Positions 52,801 through 61,667 of a DNA stretch of 64,000 nucleotides are shown in pieces (within the stretch, counting starts at the first letter, position 1; each line of letters opens with the position of its first letter). The position numbers were made by a program, and so were the translations under genes. The DNA comes from Cellulomonas sp. NTE-D12. Lineage in GTDB: Bacteria; Actinomycetota; Actinomycetes; Actinomycetales; Cellulomonadaceae. The notes under the pieces are model-generated. The model made no database searches, had not been told where the DNA came from, and saw nothing but the letters and a program-made list of their open reading frames with translations. Where the stretch lies: NCBI RefSeq assembly GCF_027923705.1, contig NZ_AP026442.1, positions 2,666,001-2,730,000 of the forward strand. The letters are read 5' to 3'.

Positions 52801-53610
52801 TTCGCGGACCTCGAACGACGCACCGGGACGGCGTTCGCCGACCTCGCCGACGGGTCCAAGGACCGGCGCACCACGTTCGCCGACCTGCAGCGCGGCGGAC
52901 CGCAGCCGGTGGTGACGTCGCCCGAGTGGTCGGGCTCCGAGCACGGCGGCCGCCGGTACAGCGCCTTCGTGATGAACGTCGAGCGGTCCCGGCCGTTCCA
53001 CACGCTCACCGGCCGGCAGCACTTCTACCTGGACCACGACTGGATGCGTGACCTGGGCGAGCAGCTGCCGATCTTCCGGCCGCCGCTGGACCTGCACCAC
53101 CTGTACGGGGAGAGCGCGGTCGGTGACCTGGGGACGGCTGCCGGCGGCGAGGCCCAGGTGGCGGTCCGCTACCTGACCCCGCACAACAAGTGGTCGATCC
53201 ACTCCCAGTACTTCGACAACCTGCACATGCTCACGCTCGGCCGCGGCGGCCAGGTGGTGTGGATGAGCCCCGCTGACGCGGAGAAGGTCGGGGTCCGGGA
53301 CAACGACTGGATCGAGGCGACCAACCGCAACGGCGTCGTCGTCGCCCGCGCCGTCGTCTCCCACCGCATGCCCGAGGGCACCGTGTTCATGTACCACGCG
53401 CAGGAACGGACCATGGGCACCCCCCTCTCGGAGACCTCCGGCAAGCGCGGCGGCATCCACAACTCGCTGACCCGCGTGCTGATCAAGCCGACGCACCTGA
53501 TCGGCGGCTACGCGCAGCAGAGCTACGCGTTCAACTACATCGGCCCGACGGGCAACCAGCGCGACGAGGTCACGCTGATCCGCCGCCGGTCGCAGGAGGT
53601 GCAGTTCTGA
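49825..53610 (+). CDS. narG: Respiratory nitrate reductase alpha subunit NarG
   Basis: 1261 residues, full length. The FS0 cluster ligands include His67, Cys71 and Cys75 in THGVNCTGSCSWN plus a downstream Cys (RGCPRGASF). The molybdenum Asp lies in YDWYADLPMASPQ. It binds Mo-bisMGD and an Fe-S cluster and faces the cytosol. Stop overlaps narH start (TGATG). Order narG-H-J-I is canonical. Confidence 0.97.
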   Translation: MPAGRAIPAPETAATADPAAPIYRFGSFLRRGEASPDARQLFLTGGREADRFYRDRWSHDKVVRSTHGVNCTGSCSWNVYVKDGVITWESQATDYPSTGPDLPEYEPRGCPRGASFSWYTYSPTRIRYPYVRGVLLDLYREAKARLRDPVLAWRDVVEDPEKARAYKSARGKGGLVRASWDEAAEMAAAAHVYTIKRYGPDRLAGFSVIPAMSMVSYGAGARFYELLGATMLSFYDWYADLPMASPQVFGDQTDVPESGDWFNAGYLVMWGSNIPVTRTPDAHFMTEARYHGQKVVAVSPDYADNTKFADEWLRIAPGTDGALAAAMGHVILSEFHVGQRTPFFLDYLRRFTDSPFLVRLKQRDGAFVPGKFLVAADVAADGVLDPTSPLVRDADVAGTANAAFRPLVWDREGGIADPGGTLADHYGPDGAGRWNLDLSGVDPVLSAQDLPGAEPVELLLPRFDLPGGPGDDSVGAGVVRRGVPVVRVADGEYVTTVYDLLLAQYAVRREGLPGEWPTGYDDASTPGTPAWQAELTGVPAAAAERIGREFAQNAIDTGGRSMIVMGAGTNHFFHSDEIYRTFLALTTMCATQGVNGGGWAHYVGQEKVRPITGFAQYAFALDWQRPARQMISAGFFYLLTDQWRYDGTPVARIGSPLAEGSLDGLTTADTLVESMKRGWMPSFPTFSRSPLLLGQEARQAGVDPKDWVVSQLESGDLRFACEDPDDPENFPRVLTSWRTNLLGSSAKGAEFFYRHVIGSDSAVTAAEVPEDRRPAQMVWRDAAAVGKVDLLLTMDFRNTSTTLYSDIVFPAATWYEKNDLSSTDMHPFVHSFDAAIDPPWEARTDYQAFQTLAGLVSQMAVRHLGTQTDVVAAPISHDTPDELANPGGVVPDVSMVGLVPGVTMPKLVTIERDYTAIRHKFDAIGPLADGVGMVTKGVQYHPDQEIAELGRRNGTAAGGVAAGRPLVDTDAKAADMILALSGTTNGRLAAEGFADLERRTGTAFADLADGSKDRRTTFADLQRGGPQPVVTSPEWSGSEHGGRRYSAFVMNVERSRPFHTLTGRQHFYLDHDWMRDLGEQLPIFRPPLDLHHLYGESAVGDLGTAAGGEAQVAVRYLTPHNKWSIHSQYFDNLHMLTLGRGGQVVWMSPADAEKVGVRDNDWIEATNRNGVVVARAVVSHRMPEGTVFMYHAQERTMGTPLSETSGKRGGIHNSLTRVLIKPTHLIGGYAQQSYAFNYIGPTGNQRDEVTLIRRRSQEVQF

Positions 53611-55277
53611 TGAAGGTCATGGCTCAGATCGCCATGGTGATGAACCTCGACAAGTGCATCGGCTGCCACACCTGCTCGGTCACGTGCAAGCAGACGTGGA
53701 CCAACCGGACCGGCACCGAGTACATGTGGTTCAACAACGTCGAGACGCGCCCCGGCGTCGGCTACCCGCACACCTGGGAGGACCAGGACCGCTGGAAGGG
53801 CGGCTGGACCCGCACCCGGTCCGGCCGGCTCAAGCCGCGCTCCGGCGGACGCGTCGCCCGGTTCGCCAACCTGTTCGCCAACCCGGACCTGCCCGAGATC
53901 GTCGACTACTACGAGCCGTGGACGTACGAGTACGACAAGCTGCTGTCCGCGCCCAAGGACTCGAAGGACTTCCCGGTGGCGCGCGCGGTCAGCCAGCTGA
54001 CGGGCAAGCCGATGGACACCATCGGCTGGGGCCCCAACTGGGACGACGACCTGGGCGGCTCCACGGAGACGATGCAGCAGGACCCGGTGCTGGCGAAGAT
54101 CAACACCGAGGTCCGCGCCGAGATCGAGCAGACGTTCATGTTCTACCTGCCGCGGATCTGCGAGCACTGCCTGAACCCGAGCTGCGTCGCGGCCTGCCCG
54201 TCCGGCGCGATGTACAAGCGGGCCGAGGACGGCATCGTGCTGGTGGACCAGGACCGGTGCCGCGGCTGGCGCATGTGCGTCTCCTCCTGCCCGTACAAGA
54301 AGGTCTACTTCAACCACACCACCGGCAAGGCCGAGAAGTGCACGCTGTGCTACCCGCGCCTCGAGGTCGGTCAGCCGACGGTGTGCTCCGAGACCTGCGT
54401 CGGCCGGCTGCGCTACCTCGGCGTGCTGCTCTACGACGCGGACCGGGTCACCGAGGCCGCCTCGGTCGAGGACCCGCAGGACCTGTACATGGCCCAGCGC
54501 TCGATCCTGCTCGACCCGCACGACCCGACCGTCGTGGCGGCCGCCCGCGCCGAGGGTGTGCCGGACTCCTGGATCAAGGCCGCGCAGGACTCCCCGATCT
54601 GGGCGCTGATCGACACCTACGAGGTCGCGCTGCCGCTGCACCCCGAGTACCGGACGCTGCCGATGGTCTGGTACGTGCCGCCCCTGTCCCCGGTGGTCGA
54701 CCGCGTGACCGCCGCCGGCAACGACGGCGAGGACCACAAGGTGCTGCTCACGGCCCTGTCGACCATGCGGATCCCGCTGGAGTACCTCGCCGGGCTGCTG
54801 ACGGCCGGGGACACCCGGCCGGTGGAGCGGTCGCTGCGGCGGCTGGCCGCGATGCGGTCCTACATGCGCGACCTGGACCTGGGCCGCGAGGGGAACGAGG
54901 AGATCGCCGCTGCCGTCGGCATGGACGGCGAGCGGGTGCAGGCGATGTACCGGCTGCTCGCGATCGCCAAGTACGACGACCGGTACGTCATCCCCACCAC
55001 GCACCCGGAGACGCCGCGCGGCATCGCCGAGCTGGGCGAGGACGTGACCGGCATGGTCGAGGAGCTGCTCGGCGCCGGTGAGGGTGCGCCGGAGGCGTGC
55101 TCGGTCTCGACGTTCCACGGCGGTGGGACCGGGCTGCGGATCACCTCCCGCGGTCGGGCCAAGGCGGGGGCGGACGGGCTCGCACCGACCCCGGGCCGCG
55201 TCAACCTGCTCGACTGGGGCGGCGACACCGCCCAGGCCGGGCTGTTCCCGCCGGTGGCCGCGGGGGTGGACGCCTGA
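53610..55277 (+). CDS. narH: Respiratory nitrate reductase beta subunit NarH
   Basis: 555 residues. Four Cys groups for Fe-S clusters: CIGCHTCSVTCKQTW, CEHCLNPSCVAACPSG, CRGWRMCVSSCPYKK and CTLCYPRLEVGQPTVCSETCVG. Trp in CxxW marks the 3Fe-4S cluster as in known NarH. Passes electrons from NarI to NarG. TGATG overlaps on both sides indicate one operon. Confidence 0.97.
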   Translation: MKVMAQIAMVMNLDKCIGCHTCSVTCKQTWTNRTGTEYMWFNNVETRPGVGYPHTWEDQDRWKGGWTRTRSGRLKPRSGGRVARFANLFANPDLPEIVDYYEPWTYEYDKLLSAPKDSKDFPVARAVSQLTGKPMDTIGWGPNWDDDLGGSTETMQQDPVLAKINTEVRAEIEQTFMFYLPRICEHCLNPSCVAACPSGAMYKRAEDGIVLVDQDRCRGWRMCVSSCPYKKVYFNHTTGKAEKCTLCYPRLEVGQPTVCSETCVGRLRYLGVLLYDADRVTEAASVEDPQDLYMAQRSILLDPHDPTVVAAARAEGVPDSWIKAAQDSPIWALIDTYEVALPLHPEYRTLPMVWYVPPLSPVVDRVTAAGNDGEDHKVLLTALSTMRIPLEYLAGLLTAGDTRPVERSLRRLAAMRSYMRDLDLGREGNEEIAAAVGMDGERVQAMYRLLAIAKYDDRYVIPTTHPETPRGIAELGEDVTGMVEELLGAGEGAPEACSVSTFHGGGTGLRITSRGRAKAGADGLAPTPGRVNLLDWGGDTAQAGLFPPVAAGVDA

Positions 55278-55984
55278 TGGTCGCCCGCATGGTGCACGCC
55301 CCGCGGCTGCCGGAGCTCGCGCGCGTCGTCTGCACCCCGGAGCAGCTGCGGACCGTGCACATGACGGTGTCCGTGCTGCTGGACTACCCCGGCGATCGGA
55401 CAGGTGCCGCGCTGGGCGCCGCGCGGGCGTCGATCGCGGGGCTGCCGCCGCTGGTGCAGCAGGACGTGGAGGCCTTCTGCGAGTGGGCGGGCCGCAGCGG
55501 GCTGCGGGCCATGGCGGAGCACTACGTCGACACGTTCGACCAGCGCCGCCGCTGCGCGCTGTACCTCAGCTACTACGCGGTGGGCGACACGCGGCAGCGG
55601 GGTGCGGCGATCCTCGGGTTCAAGGCGGTGCTGCGCGCGCTCGGCTTCGAGCAGGTGCGCGACGAGCTGGCGGACTACCTGCCGCTGGTGCTGGAGCTGT
55701 CGGGGCTGACGGGCGACCGGCTGGTGCTGGAGCTGCTCGCCTCGCACCGGGAGGGCATCGAGGTGATGCGCTCGGCGCTGCGCGGGTACCGCTCCCCCTA
55801 CGCGCACCTGCTCGACGCGCTGTGCCGCACGCTCCCGCCGGTGGACGCCGCCACGCACGAGCGGTACCAGCGCCTGGTCACCCAGGGGCCGCCGGCCGAG
55901 ATGGTCGGCACCACGTCCGCCTTCGCGGACGCGACGCCCTTCGCACCCGCATTCGCCCTCGCTGACGGGAGCTCCCCCTCGTGA
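55277..55984 (+). CDS. narJ: Nitrate reductase assembly chaperone NarJ
   Basis: 235 residues. NarJ/TorD-like helical protein: LLDYPGDRTGAAL, EHYVDTFDQRRRCALYLSYY (family core motif) and RSPYAHLLDALCRTLP. It is needed to insert the Mo-cofactor in NarG and is not part of the final enzyme. ATG 55277; a second in-frame ATG at 55289 is an alternative start. Confidence 0.94.
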   Translation: MVARMVHAPRLPELARVVCTPEQLRTVHMTVSVLLDYPGDRTGAALGAARASIAGLPPLVQQDVEAFCEWAGRSGLRAMAEHYVDTFDQRRRCALYLSYYAVGDTRQRGAAILGFKAVLRALGFEQVRDELADYLPLVLELSGLTGDRLVLELLASHREGIEVMRSALRGYRSPYAHLLDALCRTLPPVDAATHERYQRLVTQGPPAEMVGTTSAFADATPFAPAFALADGSSPS

Positions 55985-56754
55985 CCACCGCCGACGTCCT
56001 GCTCTGGGTCGCCTACCCCTACATCTGCCTGACGCTGCTGGTCGGCGGGCTGGTGTGGCGGTGGCGCACCGACCAGTTCGGCTGGACCACCCGCTCCTCG
56101 CAGCTGTACGAGGGGCGGATCCTGCGGGCGGCCTCGCCGACCTTCCACCTCGGGTTCCTTGCCGTGATCGGCGGGCACTTCGTCGGCCTGCTGGTGCCGA
56201 AGACGTGGACGGCGGCGGTCGGCATCCCGCAGCACGTCTACCACCTGACGGCGACCATCGGCGGGTCGGTGGCGGCGTTGGCCACCGTGCTCGGCCTGGC
56301 CGGGCTGCTGTACCGGCGGTTCGCCGTGCGGTCGGTCACGCTGGCCACCACCACGCGGGACAAGGTGATGTACGTGCTGCTGGTGCTGCCCGTGGCCCTC
56401 GGCACGTGGGCGACCGTCGCCAACCAGGTGCTCGGCGGGCCTGAGGGCTACGACTACCGCGAGACGATCAGCCCCTGGCTGCGGTCGGTGCTGACGTTCT
56501 CCCCGCACCCCGCGCTGATGACGACGGTGCCGCTGTCGTTCCGGCTGCACGTCCTGGCCGGCTTCGCCTTGTTCGCGATCTGGCCGTTCACCCGCCTGGT
56601 GCACGCCGTCACCATCCCGGTGCAGTACCCGACGCGCCCGTACATCGTCTACCGGGCCCGTCGGGCCTCCGTGTCCGCTGCGGCGGGCCGCCGCGGCTGG
56701 GCGCCCGTGCAGCGCTCCGCCGACCGTGACGGCGCTCGGTCGCGGGGCGCATGA
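55981..56754 (+). CDS. narI: Respiratory nitrate reductase gamma subunit NarI (cytochrome b)
   Basis: 257 residues, five membrane helices. Haem-ligating His at positions matching known NarI: His56 and His66 (TFHLGFLAVIGGHFVGLL), and His190 and His208 (FRLHVLAG, TRLVHAV). Oxidises menaquinol and anchors NarGH. GTG start overlapping narJ. C-terminal 25 residues are Arg/Ala-rich and variable. Confidence 0.95.
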   Translation: MTTADVLLWVAYPYICLTLLVGGLVWRWRTDQFGWTTRSSQLYEGRILRAASPTFHLGFLAVIGGHFVGLLVPKTWTAAVGIPQHVYHLTATIGGSVAALATVLGLAGLLYRRFAVRSVTLATTTRDKVMYVLLVLPVALGTWATVANQVLGGPEGYDYRETISPWLRSVLTFSPHPALMTTVPLSFRLHVLAGFALFAIWPFTRLVHAVTIPVQYPTRPYIVYRARRASVSAAAGRRGWAPVQRSADRDGARSRGA

Positions 56755-57593
56755 GCGCCGTGCCGGCGCCCGGCGCGAAAGGGCGCATCCTTGGATCGGA
56801 CGCCTCGCATGACAGGATCACGGCCGACATGAGCAGCCTCGCCACGCACGACCAGCCCGATGCTCCGGACGGGCCCACCACCCCGCAGACGCTGATGCGC
56901 GCCCTCGAGGCGCTGTCCCCCGCCCAGCACACCCTGCTGCGCGAGGTCGCCCGGTACACCGAGCCGGTCACCGTCACCGAGCTCGCGGTGGGCATGGGCC
57001 TGCACCCGAACTCCGTGCGCGAGTCGATGGCGGCGCTGCTCGACGCCGGCCTGGTGGCCCGGGGCCGTCGGCCTGCGGTCGGTCGCGGCCGGCCGTCGTG
57101 GACCTACCGGTCGGTCGCCCCCGCGCAGCCGTCCGCGCTGGCCCGCGAGTTCGCGGACGTCTGCGCCGCCGTCGCGGACCACCTGGCTGACACGGTTCCG
57201 GACCCTGAGGGCGCGGCGCGGGACATCGGCTCGCGGTGGGCCCGGCGCATGGTCGACGTCGCCGGACCGCCTGCCGGCAAGAACGGTCAGCCGCTCGACG
57301 AGCCGCAGCGGATCGACGTGCACGGCGGCCGGCTGCGGCTGCTGCTCAGCTCGCTGGGCTACGGAGCGCTCGCCGAGGAGACGCCCGGTCGGCTGACGCT
57401 GCACCAGTGCCCGCTGCGGATCGAGGGCCAGGTGCCCAGCCCCCTGGTGTGCCAGATGCACCGCGGGCTGATCGACGAGGTGCTGCAGCGGGTGTCGCAC
57501 GGCAACGTGGAGGCCGAGCTCACGCCGTTCGCGGGACCGGACCACTGCACGGTCGCGCTGCACCTGACCAAGCGGGACGCCGCCACCGCCTGA
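56751..57593 (+). CDS. HTH regulator with C-terminal Cys motif (SufR-like)
   Basis: 280 residues from ATG 56751, which overlaps the narI stop; ATG 56829 gives a 254-residue form and is also plausible. Winged helix (SPAQHTLLREVARYTEPVTVTELAVGMGLHPNSVRESMAAL, then GRGRPSWTYR), linker, then a C-terminal domain with Cys in LHQCPLRIEG, LVCQMHRGL and PDHCTVAL. The Cys spacing is like that of Fe-S sensing SufR-type regulators. It could sense oxygen, NO or Fe-S status and regulate nar/nir genes (inference). Confidence 0.8.
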   Translation: MSAVPAPGAKGRILGSDASHDRITADMSSLATHDQPDAPDGPTTPQTLMRALEALSPAQHTLLREVARYTEPVTVTELAVGMGLHPNSVRESMAALLDAGLVARGRRPAVGRGRPSWTYRSVAPAQPSALAREFADVCAAVADHLADTVPDPEGAARDIGSRWARRMVDVAGPPAGKNGQPLDEPQRIDVHGGRLRLLLSSLGYGALAEETPGRLTLHQCPLRIEGQVPSPLVCQMHRGLIDEVLQRVSHGNVEAELTPFAGPDHCTVALHLTKRDAATA

Positions 57594-57653
57594 CGGCGGG
57601 GTCCGCCGGCCTGGTGGTGGCCGCGCAGCGACGGGCCGTCGGGCGGCGGGCCG

Positions 57654-59150
57654 TCAGCCCGTCACCTGCAGCACGCCGTGCGCGCCCTTCTCCGCCAGGC
57701 TCATCTCGTGGTTGACCAGGGCGTAGCGGCCCGCGGCCGGCGGCACCAGCTCGACGAACCCGCCCTCGGCCGGCAGCAACGGCAGCACCTGCGCGCCCGT
57801 GCTGCCGGTGGTGGTCCCGTCGGTCGCCGTGCCGTGGTGGACGCGGTAGGCGCCCTCCGTCCAGACCGTGTCGAACTGGGTGCCGACGACGTGGAACGAC
57901 AGTGCCGAGTTGGGCCCGGCGTCCAGCACCCAGAGGCGCACGCGCTGGCCGACCGTGGCCGTCAGCGGGTGGGCGTCGTACTGGAACGCGCGGCCGTTGA
58001 ACGCCACGACGTCGGGCACCAGCCCGGCGATCGTGGTGGCGTCCGCCGGCTGGCCGTTCGCGCCGAGGTAGAGCTCGGACTGGACGACGACGTAGGAGCG
58101 GTCCACCTGCTCCAGCCCGTCCGGCTCGATGACGACCGCCCCGAACATGCCGTTGGCGATGTGGCCGGACATCGGCATGGTCGCGCAGTGGTACATCCAG
58201 ATGCCGGCGCGGCCGGCCGTGAACGTGTAGTCGAGGCTCTGACCAGGCTCGATGGTGCGCATCGGCTGGTCCGGGGCCACCTCGCCGGCGTGGAAGTCGA
58301 TCGAGTGGCCCATCGTCCCGTGGTTCACCAGCGTGATGTGGAACGTGTCGCCGACGCGCCCGTGCAGGATCGGGCCGGGCGTCGTGCCGTTGTACGTCCA
58401 CACCTCACGGGTGCGCCCGGCGGTCACCGGGTCCTGCTGCTGGGTGATGGTGAACGTGTACGAGTGGTCCGTCGACGGGTCGAGCGGCGGCAGCTGCGCC
58501 GGGTAGGCCGGGAGCGCGGCGGCCTCGGCCTGCAGGTCCGCCATGGTGGGGGCGGCGGTGGTCCCGTCGGTCGCGCCCATCCCGGGCATGGCTGAGCCGG
58601 ACGACGAGCCGGACGACGAACCCGGCGAGGCAGACGCCGCCGGCGTCCCGACCGCGACGACGTGCACCACCATGCCCAGCTGCCGATGCCCCGGCAGCGA
58701 GCACCAGCCCTCGAGGTCGCCGGTGATCACCCCCACGTCCAGCACCGCCGTGGCACCGGGCGCGAGCGGCTCCAGGGCCGCGCCGTTGGCGAACACCAGG
58801 TCGTGCCGCTGGTCGCCGCTGTTCACCAGGGTGACGCGCAGCCGGTCACCGACGGGCACCTGGATGGTGGACGGGGTGAACGACATGCCGCTGACGTGCA
58901 GCGTCACCTCCGTCGTGCGTCCGGTCGGGGTGACCGTCGTCGTCCCGGCGCCCGCTGCGCCCGCCGTCGCCGCCGGCGTCATCGTCATCCCGCCGCCTGC
59001 CAGGCCCGTCGCGGGGCGCGCGAGCAGCACGGCCAGCGCGACGCCGACCACGACCACCACGCCGACCACGGCCATCGCCGCCCGGGACGTCGGCGTGCCC
59101 TCGCGACCCGGCAGCTGCCGGGGTCCGGTGGGGCGGGACTGCTCAGACAT
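57654..59150 (-). CDS. nirK: Copper nitrite reductase NirK with an extra N-terminal cupredoxin domain
   Basis: 498 residues. Membrane anchor (about 26-50), a cupredoxin domain (about 80-170) with type-1 copper ligands in QRHDLVF and GWCSLPGHRQLGM, a Ser/Gly-rich linker with Met, then the NirK core. Core ligands: type-2/type-1 His in GHSIDFHAGE, YHCATMPMSGHIANGM, catalytic His in SFHVVG and type-2 His in LVNHEMSL; the catalytic Asp is the D of SIDFH. It reduces nitrite to NO outside the membrane; the fused domain likely delivers electrons. ATG 59150 has a ggagga ribosome site. Confidence 0.93.
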   Translation of the reverse strand: MSEQSRPTGPRQLPGREGTPTSRAAMAVVGVVVVVGVALAVLLARPATGLAGGGMTMTPAATAGAAGAGTTTVTPTGRTTEVTLHVSGMSFTPSTIQVPVGDRLRVTLVNSGDQRHDLVFANGAALEPLAPGATAVLDVGVITGDLEGWCSLPGHRQLGMVVHVVAVGTPAASASPGSSSGSSSGSAMPGMGATDGTTAAPTMADLQAEAAALPAYPAQLPPLDPSTDHSYTFTITQQQDPVTAGRTREVWTYNGTTPGPILHGRVGDTFHITLVNHGTMGHSIDFHAGEVAPDQPMRTIEPGQSLDYTFTAGRAGIWMYHCATMPMSGHIANGMFGAVVIEPDGLEQVDRSYVVVQSELYLGANGQPADATTIAGLVPDVVAFNGRAFQYDAHPLTATVGQRVRLWVLDAGPNSALSFHVVGTQFDTVWTEGAYRVHHGTATDGTTTGSTGAQVLPLLPAEGGFVELVPPAAGRYALVNHEMSLAEKGAHGVLQVTG

Positions 59151-60468
59151 CGGCTCCTCCGAGACTCTCCGCCGCGGCCCGTCGCGCCGTGGCCTGCCGC
59201 ACCCCGGAGACCGCGAACAGGACCACGTCGAACGCGTACGCACCCAGCACCAGCAGCCACCACGCCGTGCGCAGCGCGCCGGACCCGGTGCCGGTCACGG
59301 CGATCAGCAGCAGGGCGGTGCTGCGCAGCACCACGCGCAGCGGCCAGGCGGTCTCCAGCGCCCCCATGCCCCGGCGGACGGCCTCCGGACCGCCACCCAC
59401 CACCACGGGCATCAGGTAGGTCAGCGCGCCGACGAACACCTGGGCCAGTCCCCCGGCACCGAGCACCGCCACCCAGGGCAGGTCGGCGTCGCGCAGCGCC
59501 GAGGCGTCGGCGGCACGGAAGGCGTTCACGGCGACGGCCAGCACGGCGACCAGCGCCCAGCCGATGCCGGCGGTCATGGTCCACGTCGCATAGGCGCGCG
59601 GCGCCTTGCCCAGCGCCGCGCGCACCAGCGGGACCGCCACGCCGACCAGCAGACCGACCAGCACCACCAGCAGGCCGATGCCGATGCCCGGCATCAGCCC
59701 GGCCGTCGCCGCCGTCGCGGCGAGCAGCACGCCGCCGGCCACCCACGGCAGCACGCCGATCGCGTCGTCCACCGCCCGCGGGTCCATGCGGGTGCGCAGC
59801 ATGGTCGGGCCGAGGGTGACCAGCGTCCCGGCGATCGACAGCCCCAGCCAGCCGCCCACGTTGACCAGGGCATGCGCCAGCGTCAGGTCGTCGCGAGCGT
59901 GCAGCAGCCACGCCGGCGCGGTGCGGGCGAACATCGAGACCGTGAGGAAGCCGGCCAGCACGCAGCCCACCACCAGGAAGCCGGCCGCCACCACGTAGTA
60001 CCGGATCACCACCGCGAACCGGGACGCCAGGGCGGTGCGGCCGGCACGCAGCAGGGCCAGCCCATGCCAGCCGATCACCACGCCGACCAGCCCCGCGGCC
60101 GTGACGGTGCCCCACGTGCTGGCCGTCCACATCGCCGCGACCAGGCCGATCAGCACCACGTTGAACGCCACGCTGCGCACGGTCGCGTCGCGGCCGGACC
60201 GCCGGTCGTCCGGCGGCAGGTGCAGCAGCGCGCGGGTGAAGTACCAGGACCACTGCAGGATGCCGTTGGTCAGCACCCCGAGGGCGCCGACATGGATCAT
60301 GCTCCACAGCGGCTGCGGCAGCGCCGCGGGGTGCAGCAGCCCGACGGCGGTCACCGCGAGGGTGGCCAGCAGCCAGCCGGTGGTCCACCGGTCCGTCCGG
60401 GGCCGTCTGGTCGGACGCCGCGCCGGGGTGGCCGGACGGGACAGCCCAGGTGCGCTCAGCCCGGTCAT
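59143..60468 (-). CDS. Polytopic membrane protein next to nirK (NnrS-like candidate)
   Basis: 441 residues, about twelve membrane helices. His-rich helix segments (SMIHVGALGVL, IGWHGLALL, LAHALVNVGGW) recall the haem-copper membrane protein NnrS, but I do not recognise the family with confidence. ATG 60468 overlaps the upstream stop (ATGA), and its own stop lies 5 bases past the nirK start, so nirK and this gene are co-transcribed. Possible roles: NO tolerance, or quinol oxidation for NirK. Confidence 0.7.
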   Translation of the reverse strand: MTGLSAPGLSRPATPARRPTRRPRTDRWTTGWLLATLAVTAVGLLHPAALPQPLWSMIHVGALGVLTNGILQWSWYFTRALLHLPPDDRRSGRDATVRSVAFNVVLIGLVAAMWTASTWGTVTAAGLVGVVIGWHGLALLRAGRTALASRFAVVIRYYVVAAGFLVVGCVLAGFLTVSMFARTAPAWLLHARDDLTLAHALVNVGGWLGLSIAGTLVTLGPTMLRTRMDPRAVDDAIGVLPWVAGGVLLAATAATAGLMPGIGIGLLVVLVGLLVGVAVPLVRAALGKAPRAYATWTMTAGIGWALVAVLAVAVNAFRAADASALRDADLPWVAVLGAGGLAQVFVGALTYLMPVVVGGGPEAVRRGMGALETAWPLRVVLRSTALLLIAVTGTGSGALRTAWWLLVLGAYAFDVVLFAVSGVRQATARRAAAESLGGADV

Positions 60469-61667
60469 GCCACCACCTCGCGGTCGTCGTCGGCCGCGTC
60501 GGTGCGGGCCGAGACCCGCGCTCGTCGTCCGCCCACGGTCACCAGCGCCACGGTGCTGCCCAGGAACGCGAGCAGGGCCACCACGCTGAGGGAGCCGCCG
60601 AGCTGCCACGCGCCGACCGACGTCCGCGCGTCCGCCACCAGCCGGATCGCCAGGCCGACGTGCAGCATCCCCCACACGGCCCACATCACCGGGTGGTACG
60701 GCAGCGGTCGCCGGGCGACCGCCGGCACGATGACCGGGGCGTGCGCCACCACCATCGACATGACGAACCCGATGGTCAGCGCGTGCACCACCGCGTCGTA
60801 CCCGAAGCCGGAGAACACCCGTCCGTGCACCATCCAGACGAGCGCCGGAACCATCGCCCACACGTACCCGGCGAGCATGCACGCGCCCATGAACCGCGTC
60901 AGGCCGCGGCTGCGGACGGTGCGCCGAGCGACGTCGTGCAGGCCGACGTCCACCATCAGCACGCCGAGCGCGAGCCCCAGCAGCGGGTACCCCCACGTGG
61001 GGGTCACGACGGTGGCGACCAGGGCGACCAGCAGCAGGCACGACTCGGCGAGGATCCGCGGCTCGGTGGCCGACGTCATGAACGCCACCCGGGCGAGCTC
61101 CAGCCGCTCACCGACGATGGTGAGCACCATCAGCGACGCCCACCACGGCACGATCGTCGCCACCTCGTACCCGCGCGCCCACAGGGCCACGCCGCCCAGC
61201 CCGGCGGCGGCCCCGAGCAGCTGCACCAGCACCGCGACCGACTGCTGCCGGCGCCACACGGTGAGGTAGATCGCCACGAACAGCACCATCGAGGCGACCC
61301 ACGCCCCGCCGGGCAGCGCGCGGCCCCACGGGACGTGCAGCGGCGTCGACCGGGCCACGAGGAGCAGGGCACCGAGCCCGCCGGCAGCTGGGGCCGCGTA
61401 CGCCCAGCCCGAGCGCGGCCTGGACTGCAGGGCGACGGCCCGCTCCAGCATGATGGCGGTGCCCAGGAAGCCGTAGATCATGAGGATGCCGTGGGACGAC
61501 GCGAGGGAGTCCGAGCGCACGGGTGCGGTCACGCCGAGACGCAGCAGCGCGGCGTCCAGCCCGGACAGCGCGGCGACCAGGACGAGCGCCAGCACGGCGA
61601 GCCGTCCGCGCGGCACATGGCCGGTCGGCACGCCCGTGGCGCGCGCGTCCGGTCGGCTCTTTGTCAC
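60465..61667 (-). CDS. Polytopic membrane protein, first gene of the nirK operon (NnrS-like candidate)
   Basis: 400 residues, about twelve helices. Conserved-looking His in SSHGILMIYGFLG, VVHALTIGFVMSMVVAHAPVIVP and PYHPVMWAVWGMLHVG; this pattern resembles NnrS or haem-copper proteins, but assignment is uncertain. GTG 61667 is preceded by TACGGT with 7 bases between, a leaderless pattern. The longer frame to 61811 overlaps the divergent moeB gene and is rejected. Leads an operon with the next membrane protein and nirK. Confidence 0.7.
   Translation of the reverse strand: MTKSRPDARATGVPTGHVPRGRLAVLALVLVAALSGLDAALLRLGVTAPVRSDSLASSHGILMIYGFLGTAIMLERAVALQSRPRSGWAYAAPAAGGLGALLLVARSTPLHVPWGRALPGGAWVASMVLFVAIYLTVWRRQQSVAVLVQLLGAAAGLGGVALWARGYEVATIVPWWASLMVLTIVGERLELARVAFMTSATEPRILAESCLLLVALVATVVTPTWGYPLLGLALGVLMVDVGLHDVARRTVRSRGLTRFMGACMLAGYVWAMVPALVWMVHGRVFSGFGYDAVVHALTIGFVMSMVVAHAPVIVPAVARRPLPYHPVMWAVWGMLHVGLAIRLVADARTSVGAWQLGGSLSVVALLAFLGSTVALVTVGGRRARVSARTDAADDDREVVA

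Noticed and set aside
49795..53496. A 1233-codon minus-strand open frame opposite narG
   Set aside because: Typical antisense shadow of a GC-rich gene; no recognisable domain, and narG is clearly the coding strand.
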